Below are positions 13,101-28,100 of a DNA stretch of 48,885 nt, in pieces. The stretch lies in contig NW_003119425.1 of assembly GCF_000003605.2 (NCBI RefSeq), forward strand, positions 2,121,142 through 2,170,026, in the 5' to 3' direction. The stretch comes from Saccoglossus kowalevskii (taxonomy: Eukaryota; Hemichordata; Enteropneusta; Harrimaniidae). The notes below the pieces were generated by a model. That model saw only the letters and a program-made list of their open reading frames with translations. It searched no databases and was not told the origin of the DNA. Both the position numbers and the translations under genes were made by a program. Each line of letters begins with the position of its first letter. Positions within the stretch are counted from its first letter, which is position 1.

Positions 13101-16100
13101 TGAATATCTCAAAATTACGTTACATTTGCTATGGTAGGATGTCCATATTTGGACATAAAGACAACATCAGATAAATCGGATCAGATAAAAGTTAATTGTC
13201 ATATCCGGGATGGATTCAATACTTACCATTACCATACAATTCACATGAGGGTTCTGGTAAGATAGATGGGGTGACAGTATTTGGAATAATAACACCATTG
13301 ATATCAACACAGTAATATGTACCAGTAACAGGATTGTATTGTAATTTTTCATATTCACCAGTGATAGGTGAACATATTGGTTTCACAACCCCATGCACCT
13401 CATGAGCAATCTGAGTCTGGCGGATACAGGCTGGTGTTTGTGCTGTGGCATTGGAAAACATAAAACCACCAAGTTACAACATTGGCAAATGTACTATTAT
13501 ATATCATGTGAATGACAGCAGCTAAAGAAACATTATTTTAATTATATAGTCTTGTATTTTTCATCAAAAAGTCATTATAATAAGATTATTGGCACTAAAC
13601 CAACATTCGATATCAGACACGCAATGTATGAACCTAAAATATTTTGTTTTATACCACAGTAATATTAGTAGTAGTGCATTCCATTTTAATTTTGTTGTGG
13701 AATCTAAATGTAATTTTTTTTCAATTTTATTGAGAGATAAGAAGCAAAATTGTTTTTATTTTCTTGCCTTGAATATGTAAATAACAGAGGTTTTTAGGTC
13801 ATATTTTAATGATACAGAATAACATAATAAAGTATTTTATTAGCGATGCATTTTTAACACAGCAAATAAGGTATTTCCCAATACTACATGTAGTTTTAAA
13901 ATTTTGTTGCGACAAATCACAGTATTTCAAAGCATAACACTTTTTCAAATTAACCACTGACTTACTTGAATTTGTGTTAGTAGTATTGGTGGTAGTGTTA
14001 ATACTACTGTGTACAGTAAAAGGTAATATAGTCCATGGCACATTGGCCCAAATAGTCTGTACTCCCTTTGCCGTCATTACGGTAACTTGACGAGCTGTTG
14101 TCGTATTCCTTGTTGTCATTTGGAAAGTCATCAGTTTGTCGGAGGTGTTGGGTGTCATATCAGTTGTGATTGGTGTCCACACCGTCTTTGGTCCACTTGG
14201 TGTTACTACAGAGACCTCCCTGACAACAGGAATTGTCGTTGGATTCAGCATGATAGTTCCATTGTACATCAGATTCAAATCAACTAAAACATAAAATATT
14301 ATATAATATTTATATCTACTTGTACTACATTTCTATTTTACAATAACTTATGTCAATAATAAACAATAATATTATTATTATCATGATAACCCTGATTATA
14401 AAGCTGATCATTATCATAATTATAAGAGACTTGGAAAGAATTCCCATGAACTGCAAAAGTACGATTTATTGGTCTGTTGTACCCTTTCCCCAGTGGTTGC
14501 TAGGGGATTTGGCCACATATAGTTGTTAGGTGTCAAAATTTCCTTCCATATTGACTTACAAAGCTGATGTCTTGTGTGTGGTTGCTATAAACATGTTTAT
14601 GGTTGCTAGGTACATGCTTTTCATCAGCAAATGAAAAGTATACTCTAAGTTAATCAAGAGGTTAAACTTATAAAGGTTCACTCTGGTTGCTGGGGGTGTA
14701 ATTATAGTTGGTAGGTGCCAAAAACATCATTTTATGATTAGCAAGCACTTCTAACTGCTAATAATGAATTTTGCATGGTTACTTAAGGACATACCCAACT
14801 GTTGATCAAATCTATTTGGTAGCATGTCTACCTAGCTAATAAGTTAATAGCCATCTTCATGCTCATTAGAGAGGATTGCGAAAAAATGTCAAAAACGCTG
14901 CACCTAAAGAAATGACATGTATAGAATTAATCAAAGAAAGCTTAGAAAGAACTCCCATGTGCTGAAAGTATTGGAGACACATTAAAAATAATTCGAAGTA
15001 CAAGTAGTACTTGAGATATTGATGGAAAAGCTGAAAATTAATATGAATAGATTTGATTATAAAACTAATAAGGTCTGCGCAATATAACAGACCATCTATG
15101 TATCAAGTTTTATTGAAATGTGATTAAAACTAAAACATTATGAATTATTATGCTAATTATGGAATTAATATGAACAGATTTTAACCCCAAACTTATCAGG
15201 TTTGTACATTTTCCTAGAGCATCTTTGTACTAAGTTTCATTAAAATGAAATATTTAGTACTTTAGATATCAGTGTGATAGCTTAGAATTAGTTAATTATG
15301 CAAATTAGGTAATTAAAATGTACAGATTTTAACCCACAATTAATCAGGTCTGTCTATTGTTCTACAGCATCCATGTTTCATTGAAATGGGATGATTGGTA
15401 CTTGAGATATCAGGGTGAAAGTTGAAAATTAATTTATTAGGTAATTAATATGCACAATTATTTACCCTGAAACTAATCTCTGCATAGTCCTTGAGTATCT
15501 ATGTACCAAGTTTCATTGAAATGTAATGAAATACTTGAAATATCAAAAGCTGAAAATTAATTAATTATACAAATTATGTAATTAATATGTACTGATATTA
15601 CCCTAAAAACTATCAGGTTAGTGCAGTGTCCTATAACATCTATATATGTATGAAATTAGTACTTGAGGTATTAGTGGAAAAAACAAAAATTGACTAATCG
15701 CCATGCAAATTAGGTAACTAATAAGCACGGATTTTACCAGAAACTAATCAAATCTGCGCATAAGTTCAGAGCATCTATGCACCAAGTTTTATCAAAATCC
15801 AGTAAATGGTTGTTGGAACAGCTAAAAATTAGCTAATTATTATGTAAATTAGGTAATTAATATGCATGGATTTTTACCAAAACCTTATCAAATATGCGCA
15901 TTGGCCCAGAGCATATATGTAACAAGTTTCATCAAAAACTGATATATGGTTCTTGAGATAACAGTGGAACAGACGGACACACATACAATGTACACACACA
16001 CACACATACAGACACACCAACTGCAAAGACTCCCATTGTGTGCTTCGCACATGGGAGTCAAAAATGCAGTATTAAAAGTGTAGAGTAATACAGGCCTACC

Positions 16101-19100
16101 ATTTCTATAGAGTTGACAGTTAGGTGCAGGGTTGTAAGGAGTGACAACAGTAGGAGTTCCAGGCACTGTAACTCCATTCCTATCCACGCAGTAACATACA
16201 GAATCAACACACTGGCTTGGAATGAATGTACCATTCTCAGCATGACAGTCCATCGTGGTAAGACCATAACTTCTGGCAATTCTTTGATGGCGTGTACATG
16301 GTCCAACAGCTGTAAACAAACAGGAGTGTCTAGTGTGTGACTGTATGGGTATATGGTATTTAGTCAAACATGTGTTTACAGTGACCACCTCTGTATAAGA
16401 CCACCTGCCAATAGTGACCACGTACTTTTGAGCAGTCCCAAAGCATAGCATACAAGCAACACGCGTATAAAGCCTGTCTTATGTGACCACCCTATTGCTG
16501 CAGCTCTGCATTTGTTTAGAGACCAAAGCTACCATGATTCTGTTTATAAATAAATTATTCCATGACTCAAATAAATACGTTTTTGTTGCAACAGTACGTC
16601 ATACCATCTCATTATTTTCTGGAAAAATGTTTTCCATAAAAAGTAATACAAACTTCATATAAAGACCATATTAATGAGGTTCCTTTGACTGAGGTATTGA
16701 AGGTCTGCATTCATGTAATACCAATAAAACAAAGGGTAATTTACCTTTAGTGACAGGATGGTGATTGGCACTCATGGTGACTTCTGTGGTAATATTTGTA
16801 ATTGTGGTGTTTATCAGGGTCACTAGACAAAAAAAAAACATAATGTGCTGTTATAAAACTTTAATATTATTTTTTCATGACCAATTCAGTGTCAAAATGT
16901 TATACAAATTCATAATGATGTAATATAATTTCCAAATAAGGTCAATGGTTTTTTTTTCTAAAAGAGAAAAGTATAGGAATATAAGAATGAAAATAGGATA
17001 CCTGATTTATAAGGGTGACAATATGGTCTCCTATGTGCTATAACAGTACTTGCAATCAACACACCCACTGAGTCAACACAGTAGCATATCTGCCCGGTAC
17101 ACTGGGATGTTGTGAATGTACCATCTTCGTGACAGGTGGGTGGAATAACGCCAAGAAGCTTTGCTATGTGCTGAAGGTTGGTACATGGTGCTTGGGCTGT
17201 AGTAATAAGAACAAATTTACAATGTGTTTACATAATCAAATATAAGTGTTTCTGTTCAATACTAATGTAACTCTTTTAAAAAAATAGACCTTTGAACAGA
17301 GAAAAAAGGTTGGCGATGATTAGAAAAAATCTGCAGAAAATTTTGAGAAAAATATGAAATAATAAAATAAAATAAAAAAACACATAAATCTGATAGAGAA
17401 AAAATATAAATAATGTTTTACATTCAGTGAAGGGGGAAAAAAAGTATGCACACTGTCTCTCCTCTTTCCCTAATGGTCAGCCCCCCCTGAAACCAGTGAT
17501 ATGAATGTGGGGTACAATAATTAATAATAATAATAATAATTACATGTATAATAAATTAGGTAAAATGTAGAAGGAACATGAAACTGACCTAACTTGACCC
17601 AGTATACTACTGACCAATAACAGAAAGAAAACTTACTGCACTTACTTGTGTTTATGACAAATGGTAATATCATTGGTGGTGTGGTATCGGAAAGTTTCAA
17701 TTCTGCTGGTGGTTGAGCAGTGTAGATCACCTCCAAGCCTGTTTTTGTTGTAATCGTCAAGGGAGTGACAACTGGTAGCACAGAGGACTGGGTCATATTG
17801 GTATACCATGTGAAACTAAAAACAGGCATCCATCTTGTCATGGATCCAAATGGAGTCATGAATGTGACTGGGTACGTGGTTGTGTCTCTGACCTTCTGTG
17901 TCAGCGTTGCTGTAATATTGCTAGATATGCGAGTGTCAATCATATTCATGGGCAGAGAAGCGTGCAGGGAAAAGACAGTCATTGGTTCATATGGGGTAAG
18001 TCCAGTGTAGGGAACAGCATCTTTGATCATACCAGTTACATGTGTGTGCGAATAATCTAAGGGTCCGGTGAAATTCAAATAGTTTATAACCAAGTACTGC
18101 ATAAACCACGGCTTCATCTCGGAAGTTGTAGAGATATCAGATGGAATAGCGAGAGAATACAAAACTGGGCTGTAGCACGTATCAGTGGCTGTCACTGGAG
18201 CTGTTCTTGTCAATGTACTAAATGGAGTCGTCCAAGGGTTCATGAATGGGGACGTTATAGGGCTACTAGCAAATGGTGTAGTCCATACTGGTGTTGTCAA
18301 CTTGTCTTCCCATTGCCTATGTCCCCAAGGTGTTGACAATGTCATGGTCGGTATGAGGGGAATACGTATCGCCGTAGGAATGGGACTATTCAGGGGCTTG
18401 TAGGGTACGTTTGTCGAACTCAAAGCCGAGCTCATTATAGTCGCATTTGTGATGATGACAGTAACCATGACATTAACAGTCTTTGACCCATTTGGCGTCA
18501 TAACAGTCACATTGGTCGGGAATGTATATGGGGTATTCAGTGTGGCGTTTGCGGTAACGTTAACTGGTAAATTGAATGGTAACTGGGTGGTCGTATTGGT
18601 CGTCATATTAGCATACAGTGTAAAGTTGTTAGTTAGGTTATTATAAGTTGTCATGTGAGTTAAGACTGGTGTAAAAACACTACGAATGCCGGTAGGTGTC
18701 ATGATGGTGGTGTTTGTGACAATAGGCTGAACATGTGGTGGAAGTAACAGTGTACCACTACTGGTAGTGTTCATATTCACTGAAAAATAAACACAATTAC
18801 AGATTATTACAAAAGGAAAAATGTGATCGTATATCCAGTAGAATTATTGACATCAGTCTAAAATTATGGATTATGATATAATTAACAAAATGATCTATTT
18901 ATAAGCATCAGATGAATCAACCAATCATTGATCAAATACCAGTCATGAATCAACCAATCATTGATCAAAGACCAGTCACTCAATCCAATCATTGATCAAA
19001 GACCAGTCATGAATCAACCAATCATTGATCAAAGACCAGTCACTCAATCCAATTAAGTAACAGTTATAAGAATAAAGTTTACCAATCATCTTATTTAACC

Positions 19101-22100
19101 AGTGTGCCCTCGATCTAACAGGACTTATTTTTGGGGGGATTCTGAGCCAAAATAAAATCCCTTAAAATCAAGTTTAATCAGCTTGTTGACAACATGGATG
19201 TGGTAGACGTGGTACTGAAGATGCAAACTAAAATGCTGTATGCCCATCTTTTTATTTTGTTTGAATCCATGAATTTAATTTGTCCAAAATACAAATACAC
19301 TATACAGTAAGAAGGTTATAAGATTATCATGTCCATTTATGTTTTTTGATGAAATACCAGAAATTTAGCACAATTAATTGCATTATGGTAAATCTCTAAG
19401 CATCTGTGATTGCACCAAATATGCTTTAGCGTTTCCACCAATAGTTCCCTGCAGTTGTCATCACAAATGCACAAAATAGTCCTGTTTATAGTCTGCAATT
19501 TTCTTCAGAAAATTGGGACAAAAATACCCAAAAAAACCCAAAAATTGTCCAAATTTTGTCTGTTGGCTCCAAAAATAGACTTCACTTCTAGAAATATTAA
19601 AGAATATAAGAAAAAAGTACAGAAAAATTTGGCTCTGAAAGTCTGGTGGTGAAAAGGTGAGAGGACCAATATGAGTGTGACTTTCCCAACCCAATTAACC
19701 AATCATAATCAAAATTCACCTGAATGCACGACTAGGGTTGTATAAACAGACTTACATGTTCTATACTGCTCACACTGTGGTACTGGGGTATTGACACTCA
19801 CTGAAGTAATAGTACCAGGAATAGTCACACCCATGCTATCAACACAGTAACACGTATCTGTATCGGGGCACTGCAGTGGTGTAAATGTTCCATTTTCTTC
19901 ATGGCAATTCAGTGAAGACTGGAGACCAAGCTTATTGGCGATAATTCTATGACGCTTACATGGTCCACTCACTGCAGTAGGAAAACAAATATTAGAATAT
20001 TTTAGGTACCGGGTATATGTCAACAAGCATGCGACAAGTACATTGACTGGTATACTACGAAGTAGCGTATATAACATCAATCCATATTTGGACATCACAT
20101 GACATCATAAAAACATGTATTTTGCAATAGTGTAGTATCGGATGTTTCAACTATATCGAATATATGCATGTGTGTACAAAATGTATGAGACATAAAACAA
20201 GTGAACAAACTGAAATAAAGTCAATAAAGTTGTTGCAATGTATCAAAGGGCAGTTCATGATTTTTCTGAAATTTATGATTGTTTTGAGAAAAAACTTCAA
20301 GTGGGCATGCAATAAAATCAAAACAATACGTTAATGGCCAACTTGAACCACTGCTGGGAATTCTGGTCGTTCACAGGTTTTAGAAAGGATATTCAGATTT
20401 CCATGATTTTCTCACTATGGTTTTATTTTATGTTATTCACAAGAAAAAAACAAGAAAAATAGAGATGTTTGAGCCATTTATCATTGATTCTTAAAGGGGA
20501 ACCGCTCAATCCCATGGATTGCACCGAAGAATCATGGGACACTATTGTTTATGTTGTTTACAATGTTAATCTATCTTTTGTTATCCATTGTTATTTTAAT
20601 CCAGAAAGTAAATTTGTTGTGAAATTAATCTTAACTGGAAGGTGCCCCTTTAAGAGAAAAGATCTCGTCATATCAGAAAATATCGATCAGTGAAATATAG
20701 TAAAAAAAATTGTAAAATAGATGGTAGTTTTATGAAATAATGCTTTTACATGAATTCCTATGAAAACTGTTTCCCACTGATTTTCTCTAAAACCATGATT
20801 TCTACTTGTTAAATACTCTTAAAAGGCTTTTGCATACATCTAACTTTTTAATAAAATAGCACTTTTAAAACATAATATTGTGATAAATTTTTCACCCTAT
20901 TTAATAGATCAAAATACCATGAAAATCCTTTAAAAAAACTCCAGGCCAAAGCCGTTCAAAGCATAAAAACCATTTTAATCTGAAGTAATTTAATTTACTA
21001 CATTTTAGATCATGAAGGACTAAACACAACCAAAAACAGTTTTCAATTTGAAAGAACCTTCAAGTTGCCACTAGAGGGTGCAATTTACATGTACATGTAT
21101 ATGAAATGGTGTATTCATTACTACCGTAAAATCTGTATTAGAAACCGCATTCCTAATTGAAGCTCCATCCATTCTTTTTGAACAATTGAGAACCAAAAAA
21201 TTCACCATTTCTCATATGTGTAGATGCTCTAATAGAAGCCGCACCCCTCTGTTGCATTGTACCAGTTTAATAGAAGCCACGGCTTTTAATACAGATTTTA
21301 CAGTACTAATAAAAAAAAGAAACAATTTTACCTTCTGTGAAGGTCTTCTTAATATTCATATTCCATGGGTGAGGAATATGTTTAGTCTTGATAATGATGT
21401 TAGGATGGGTGGTATTCAACACGCTAACTGTAAACAAAAACAAAATAGATTCTGATCAATATAAATAAACAAGCAGCCTGTCGACTGAGATAGCTAAGCT
21501 ATGTACATTTCAATTCAACAACAGAAGATATCATTCGAAAATGAACAATATGTATAGTATCAAAAGCAATCAGACTTGCTGTTTTCAACAAGAATTTGAA
21601 AATATCACTTTTTACCAAAAATGACAAAAATATTCATCAAAATAAGATAATTGAAGATATCATCACGAAATGAACAAATCTGAGAGAGGTTTACCTGAGG
21701 TACCTATATGTACAGTATCAAAGCAATCAGACTTGCGATTTTTAACAAAAAGTTGAAAATATCACTTTTTACCGAAAAAGACGTAAACAGTCATCAAAAT
21801 GAGAGAATTGAAGATAATATCACAAAATGAACAAATCTGAGAGAGGTTCACTTGAGTTACCTATATGTATAAAACAAGCAGCCTGTCGGCTCTAATAGCT
21901 GCGCTATTAGCAATGCACATTTCAATTAAACAACAGAAGATATTATTCAAAAATGAACAATATGTATATCAAAGCAATCAGACTTGCTGTTTTCAACAAG
22001 AATTTGAAAATATCACTTTTTACCAAAAATGACAAAAATATTCATCAAAATTAGAGAATTGAAGATATCATCACAAAATGAACAAATCTGAGAGAGGTCT

Positions 22101-25100
22101 ACCCAAGGTACATACAGTACCAAAGCATTCTTGCTTGTAGTTTTCAAGAAGTCGAAAAAGTAAAAAGTCGACGATCGCCGATGGAAATCACTCATATGAT
22201 AAGCTCCGCTTGACAAAGTCGACAGCAGAGCTAACAAGTGTATTTTTGACTTAATGTAAGAAGTTTATTAAAGCATCTACCTGTTCTATAACGTTCACAT
22301 TGCGGTTTTACCCCAACATAAGTTGGAATAATTGTCTCTGCAATAACTACCCCATTCACGTCAACACAATAGCAATTTCCCTTGATGCATTGCAGTGGAG
22401 TGAAATACCCAGTTGATTCACAGGTCGGTTCCACTGCATTTAATCCTTTAGCTACTTGAGTCTGGTGGAAACAAGGTGGTTGAGCTGTAAAAACACAAAT
22501 TAATGTGAAATCATTATTAAATCATTAATCATTAATCGAAGACCAGTCATGAATCAACCAATCATTGATCAAAGACCAGTCACTCAATCCAACTAAGTAA
22601 CAGTTATAAAAATAAAGTTTACCAATCATCTTATTTAACAAGTGTGCCCTCTAACAGGACCGATTCTTTGGAGGATTCTGAGTCAAAATAAAATCGCTTA
22701 AAATCAAGTTTAATCAGCTTGTTGACAACTTGGATGTGGTAGACGTGGTACTGAAGATGCAAACTAAAATGCAATATGCCAACTAAAACTAGGTGGAACA
22801 CATTCAAGCAATTTAATTATTAAGGCATACGTAGCTTAAAGCGGGGTGTCATCACATGCGCATGCGTCAGATGGCCATAGCCTGTCATTGTTTACAAACA
22901 AGCATTTACCCATGAGCCTTTGCGTTTTTAGCATATGTTGTTATCGTCGCTTGGGACTCAATTTCTGGTGATGATCCTCTTGCTTTAAACTTTCCAGCCA
23001 GGACACACAGCGGAAATTTCCATCCACCAATTTACTCTCCAATATACTTGAAAAGATTCATTAATATGTCTACAATATCTATATACACATGTACAGTTGA
23101 ATGAGTCTATTATATTTATAGAAACTATTTTTAAGGATGCAATGAATTTATTATTATTACTCAATTTATACTTACTTGTGTTAGAAACAATTGAAACAAT
23201 TATTGGTTTGACTGGTATGTAGTCCATGATTTTACTTGCTGTCGTACTGACGACAGTCCAGATGGTTTTCACACCGATAGGGGTCATTACAGTCATAGGT
23301 AGCACTGTAGTGTCGGCGTCAGTCGTAGTTTTAGTTGTGTCGAGAGTTGTCAGTGGAGTGATATCTGGCATCATAACTGTGATTGGCCCGTTTGGCGTGA
23401 TAACTGTCACTGGTGTAAGTTTGTTATTTCCAGGATTCTCATTGGCCACAGTTTGCGAGTGTGTCGTATTTATGAATGGGAAAGTACCGAACTTCGGGTC
23501 CGTGAATCGAGATACGCTCAAATCAAACAGTTTTTCTGTGTTAACGTGTACAGTTTCGTACGGAGTCACCACAAACTGTTGGGTTGGGTATGCTGTTTTG
23601 GTCTCAGTGAACAGCTCCAATGGTTTTGTTACTCCGACATCAACGATGGTTAGTGAATAGTTTATGTAGGATGTTGTATTGGTAGATGCATGGGTTTTGA
23701 CGCGGATGGTAACTGGACCTGTGGGTAATTGGATGGTGGTTGTATAGTCTGTTGTCATATTACTGTTGTCCGTTGTGTTTCTGGTTGGTACGGCGTTAGC
23801 GGGTAGACTTTTAGTTGTCAAGACACTTTGTGGTCCTGTTGGCGTGTTGAGGAGTAAGTACGTAGCAGTTGTGTTCGCAGCGACTGCGTCCGAGCCATCA
23901 TATACAGTCATTGGTATCGCCCACATTGTAGTCACGCCAGATGCAGTCAATATAGTGAAGTTTCTAACTATTGGCTGCAGTGTTGATGAGAATATAACAG
24001 TGTTGTTTATTGTTGTATTCAGATTCACTGCAAATAAGAACATACAAAATAATTGTTATGAATTAACCTTTTCACCACCAGAATTTCTTGCCCAAATTTT
24101 TCTGCACTTTTTTTTCTTATACAGTATTCCTTAATATTTCTGGAAATGAACCTTAATTTTGGAGCCAACTGACAAAATTTGAGTAAATTTCATTTTTTTT
24201 GTGAAAAAAATTGGCAAAATTTTGTCTAAATCTTCTGTGCAGACTATATACAGGACTATTTTTAAATTTGTGATGGAGAGAGGAAACTGGTTGTGAGAAG
24301 ATTATTATACGAACAGTAGCAGGATTAATTTTGTAGAGATATTAAATCAATATAGAATGGCCAGGAATAAAAGTCCATGTAAGTGATCAGCTTGTTAACA
24401 GATGGAGGAAGGGGCCTTCAGAAAAAGTATCAACAATGCATGCGGCTGTAGGTGACTTCTGAAGGTGCAAAAAACAAAATTATACTCATGAAAAGTGAAT
24501 TTCTTTTTAGCAAATTGTTACCAAAATAATTTTACTCTTAGATTAATAAGGTCTTTTTTTAATGTACATGTATGGTAACCTATTTGGTTCAGAATTCGTT
24601 GTATATATTTCATGGAAAACACGACATGATGACTACAGCTCTTTGACAATAATTTTAGTTTTCATTTCTGTTTTACAAACTTACCATTTCTGTAAGGTTC
24701 ACATACAGTTGTCATCTGAGCGGCAGTTGTGTAATGAAAAGTTCCTGGTATCGTAACACCAAAATGATCAACACAGTAACACACCTCGTCATCGCACTGC
24801 ACTGGTGAGAACGTGCCACTCTTTGCATTGCAATTCATTTTTTTCAAACCCAGAGTTGTCGCAATCCACTGATGACGAGTACATGGCCCAACAGCTGAAT
24901 ACAAGTATACAACAAGGCATGAAATAAAAAAAATACCTGAGAAAATTTTTTGAAATAAAAGCCTCATAATTGAATTCAATCCAGAATTATTTTAAAATGT
25001 TACCGGTATTGTTGTCTTCTGAAACTAATATAAGATATAAGAAAATTTGGGGTAACTGACCTATTTTTTTTTTAATGAAATAGTAGTTATAAATACAAAC

Positions 25101-28100
25101 ATGGCAATCAGTTTTGAAATGCCGATATCATGGTTACTATGGTGACAGAAGACGTTTTTCCATATCTAAAATCTTTGTGGTGACATAGGATGAGAAATTT
25201 ACATATCATGACAAGCATCTTTTGGTATTTTAAATTATTTTTAAATTTTAGGTTTTCGGCATGAACCTCAGGGACTACGTACCAAGGCCCTTGGCGAAAT
25301 CATGTCAAATACGACTCTCTAACGGTCTTTCACTGATGATTTTATGTGTCACTTCCCACAATAGTGTGCCTTGTCTGTCATGATATTCTATGGTCCCCAT
25401 TTTGTGACCGATTTCAACGATGGCGACTACTTGACTGTTAGTTATCACATGACATTTTATGTGATATGCCCTTGTGTAGTCACTTTTACCCATGTAATAT
25501 GTCTAAAACAATATTTCTCAGTGAGATTTGGTTATATTTAAAGAAAAATCACAGCTACAAATGTATTGCCTCTTTAATATTACTATTATTTGACCTAGAT
25601 TTTCAAATTTATATTTCAATACAACACAACACTACATAATTGTTTTACACTGTTGACTATTACTAATTCAAAGTACTGTGGAATACTTTATTTTCGCTGG
25701 AATTAATTTTCACTGAAAAGGCTTTTTGGGCGTTTTGTGTGGAATTTATTTTCACTGATTTTTGATGAGTTTAATGTGAAATATAGGAAAAAAGTATATT
25801 CGCTGGATTTTATTTTCATGGAAACATCCCTTCAGCGAAAATAGTGAAAATAAATTCCAAGTGAAAATAAAGTATTCTACAGTACTATAAAGAACGAAAT
25901 GAAGTGGTCTCCTCTGTTCTACATTTATGAACATTGTACAGACTCAATATCAAGGATGTAAAAGCATGAATGGTACATTAATGACATTATGAAACAGTTT
26001 CATATAAAACTGGTGAATAAAATAATTAAAATTTGATAGATGTGTTACTATGCTTACCTGTTGCCATGGTTTCAGTCATAATTTTGCGAGTAGTTTTTGT
26101 CACATTTGTTACAGTTGTGTTGATTAAAGTCACTGAAATACAAACATTAAAAAATCAATTATCATAATACTGTAATAATTATTATAAAGTTATCAAGTTG
26201 TCACTGAATGTCTACAAATCAAATTTCAACTGAATATCTATTAATCAAATTTTCAACGATTGTTTACAAATCAAATTCCCACTGAATGTCTATTAATCAA
26301 ATTCCCACTGAATGTCTATTACCGGTAATCAAATTTCCTTTGAATGTCTAAAAATGAAATTTCCACTGAATCTCTACAGATCAAATTCCACTGAAATGTC
26401 TAATAATAAAATTGTCACTGCCTGCCTGTAGATCGGAATCAACTTTCCACTATTTAAAATATCATCAACAGTCGACTGAACATTTCAACCAAACTTACAG
26501 TGTTTATATTGTTGACATTCAGGCTCTCTAACGAAACTCTCAGTGTCAAGACGTGTGATAGTGCCTGGGATGGTAACACCCTTCTGATCTACACAGCGAC
26601 AAACGCTATTATAACACTGCAGTGGTTTAAAAGTATTGTCAGTTTCACATAATGGTCCACTAACTCCCAGCATTTTGGCAATCTGTTTTTGATGAGTACA
26701 TGGTGATAAACCTGCAGAAAAATTAATAGTATTAAAGTAACGTTATGTTAATGTATTATGGAAACAAAATTAAAAAATATCATTTAACTGTCAATTACCA
26801 GGCAACTACAGGTTACATTCTAGTAAAGTTTTGTTAAAATCAACTCCTATAGCCAATCACGATGCACCATGTTGACTACAGTAACCAATCATCATGCACC
26901 ATGTTGACTACAATAACCAATCACGATGCACCATGTTGACTACAGTAACCAATCATTATGCATCATGTTGACTACAGTAACCAATCATCATTCACCATGT
27001 TGACTACAGTAACCAATCATCATGCATTATGTTGACTACAGTAACCAATCATCATTCACCATGTTGACTACAGTAACCAATCATCATGCATTATGTTGAC
27101 TACAGTAACCAATCATTATGCATCATGTTGACTACAGTAACCAATCATCATTCACCATGTAGACTACAGTAACCAATCATCATGCATTATGTTGACTACA
27201 GTAAAAAATCATCATTCACCATGTTGACTACAGTAACCAATCATCATGCATTATGTTGACTACAGTAACCAATCATCATTCACCATGTTGACTACAGTAA
27301 CCAATCATCATGCATTATGTTGACTACAGTAACCAATCATTATGCATCATGTTGACTACAGTAACCAATCATCATTCACCATGTTGACTACAGTAACCAA
27401 TCATCATGCATTATGTTGACTACAGTAACCAATCATCATTCACCATGTTGACTACAGTAACCAATCATCATGCATTATGTTGACTACAGTAACCAATCAT
27501 CATGCATTATGTTGACTACAGTAACCAATCATCATTCACCATGTTGACTACAGTAACCAATCATCATGCATTATGTTGACTACAGTAACCAATCATCATT
27601 CACCATGTTGACTACAGTAACCAATCATCATGCATTATGTTGACTACAGTAACCAATCATCATTCACCATGTTGACTACAGTAACCAATCATCATGCATT
27701 ATGTTGACTACAGTAAAAAATCATCATTCACCATGTTGACTACAGTAACCAATCATCATGCATTATGTTGACTACAGTAAAAAATCATCATTCACCATGT
27801 TGACTACAGTAACCAATCATCATGCATTATGTTGACTACAGTAACCAATCATCATTCACCATGTTGACTACAGTAACCAATCATCATGCATTATGTTGAC
27901 TACAGTAACCAATCATCATGCATTATGTTGACTACAGTAACCAATCATCATGCATTATGTTGACTACAGTAACCAATCATCATTCACCATGTTGACTACA
28001 GTAACCAATCATGTTGATTACAGTAAATAGAGTATTCAGTCATAATATAATATGAAGTTATTACAAGGATACGGCAAAGTATACATGAAGACAGGGAGTA

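Noticed and set aside
20469-20693. 74-codon plus-strand frame
   Set aside because: It coincides with a short inverted-repeat element with TTAAAGGGG ends, and the translation shows no domain.
23226-23660. 144-codon plus-strand open frame opposite E24
   Set aside because: It is antisense to a Thr/Val-rich exon, whose complement rarely contains stop codons. The minus strand has the splice sites, sequons and repeats. The same applies to plus-strand frames at 17765-18646 and 28505-28786.
26838-28022. CRISPR-like repeat array
   Set aside because: Units are head-to-tail copies without unique spacers, the DNA is clearly eukaryotic, and no cas genes are present. These are minisatellites.
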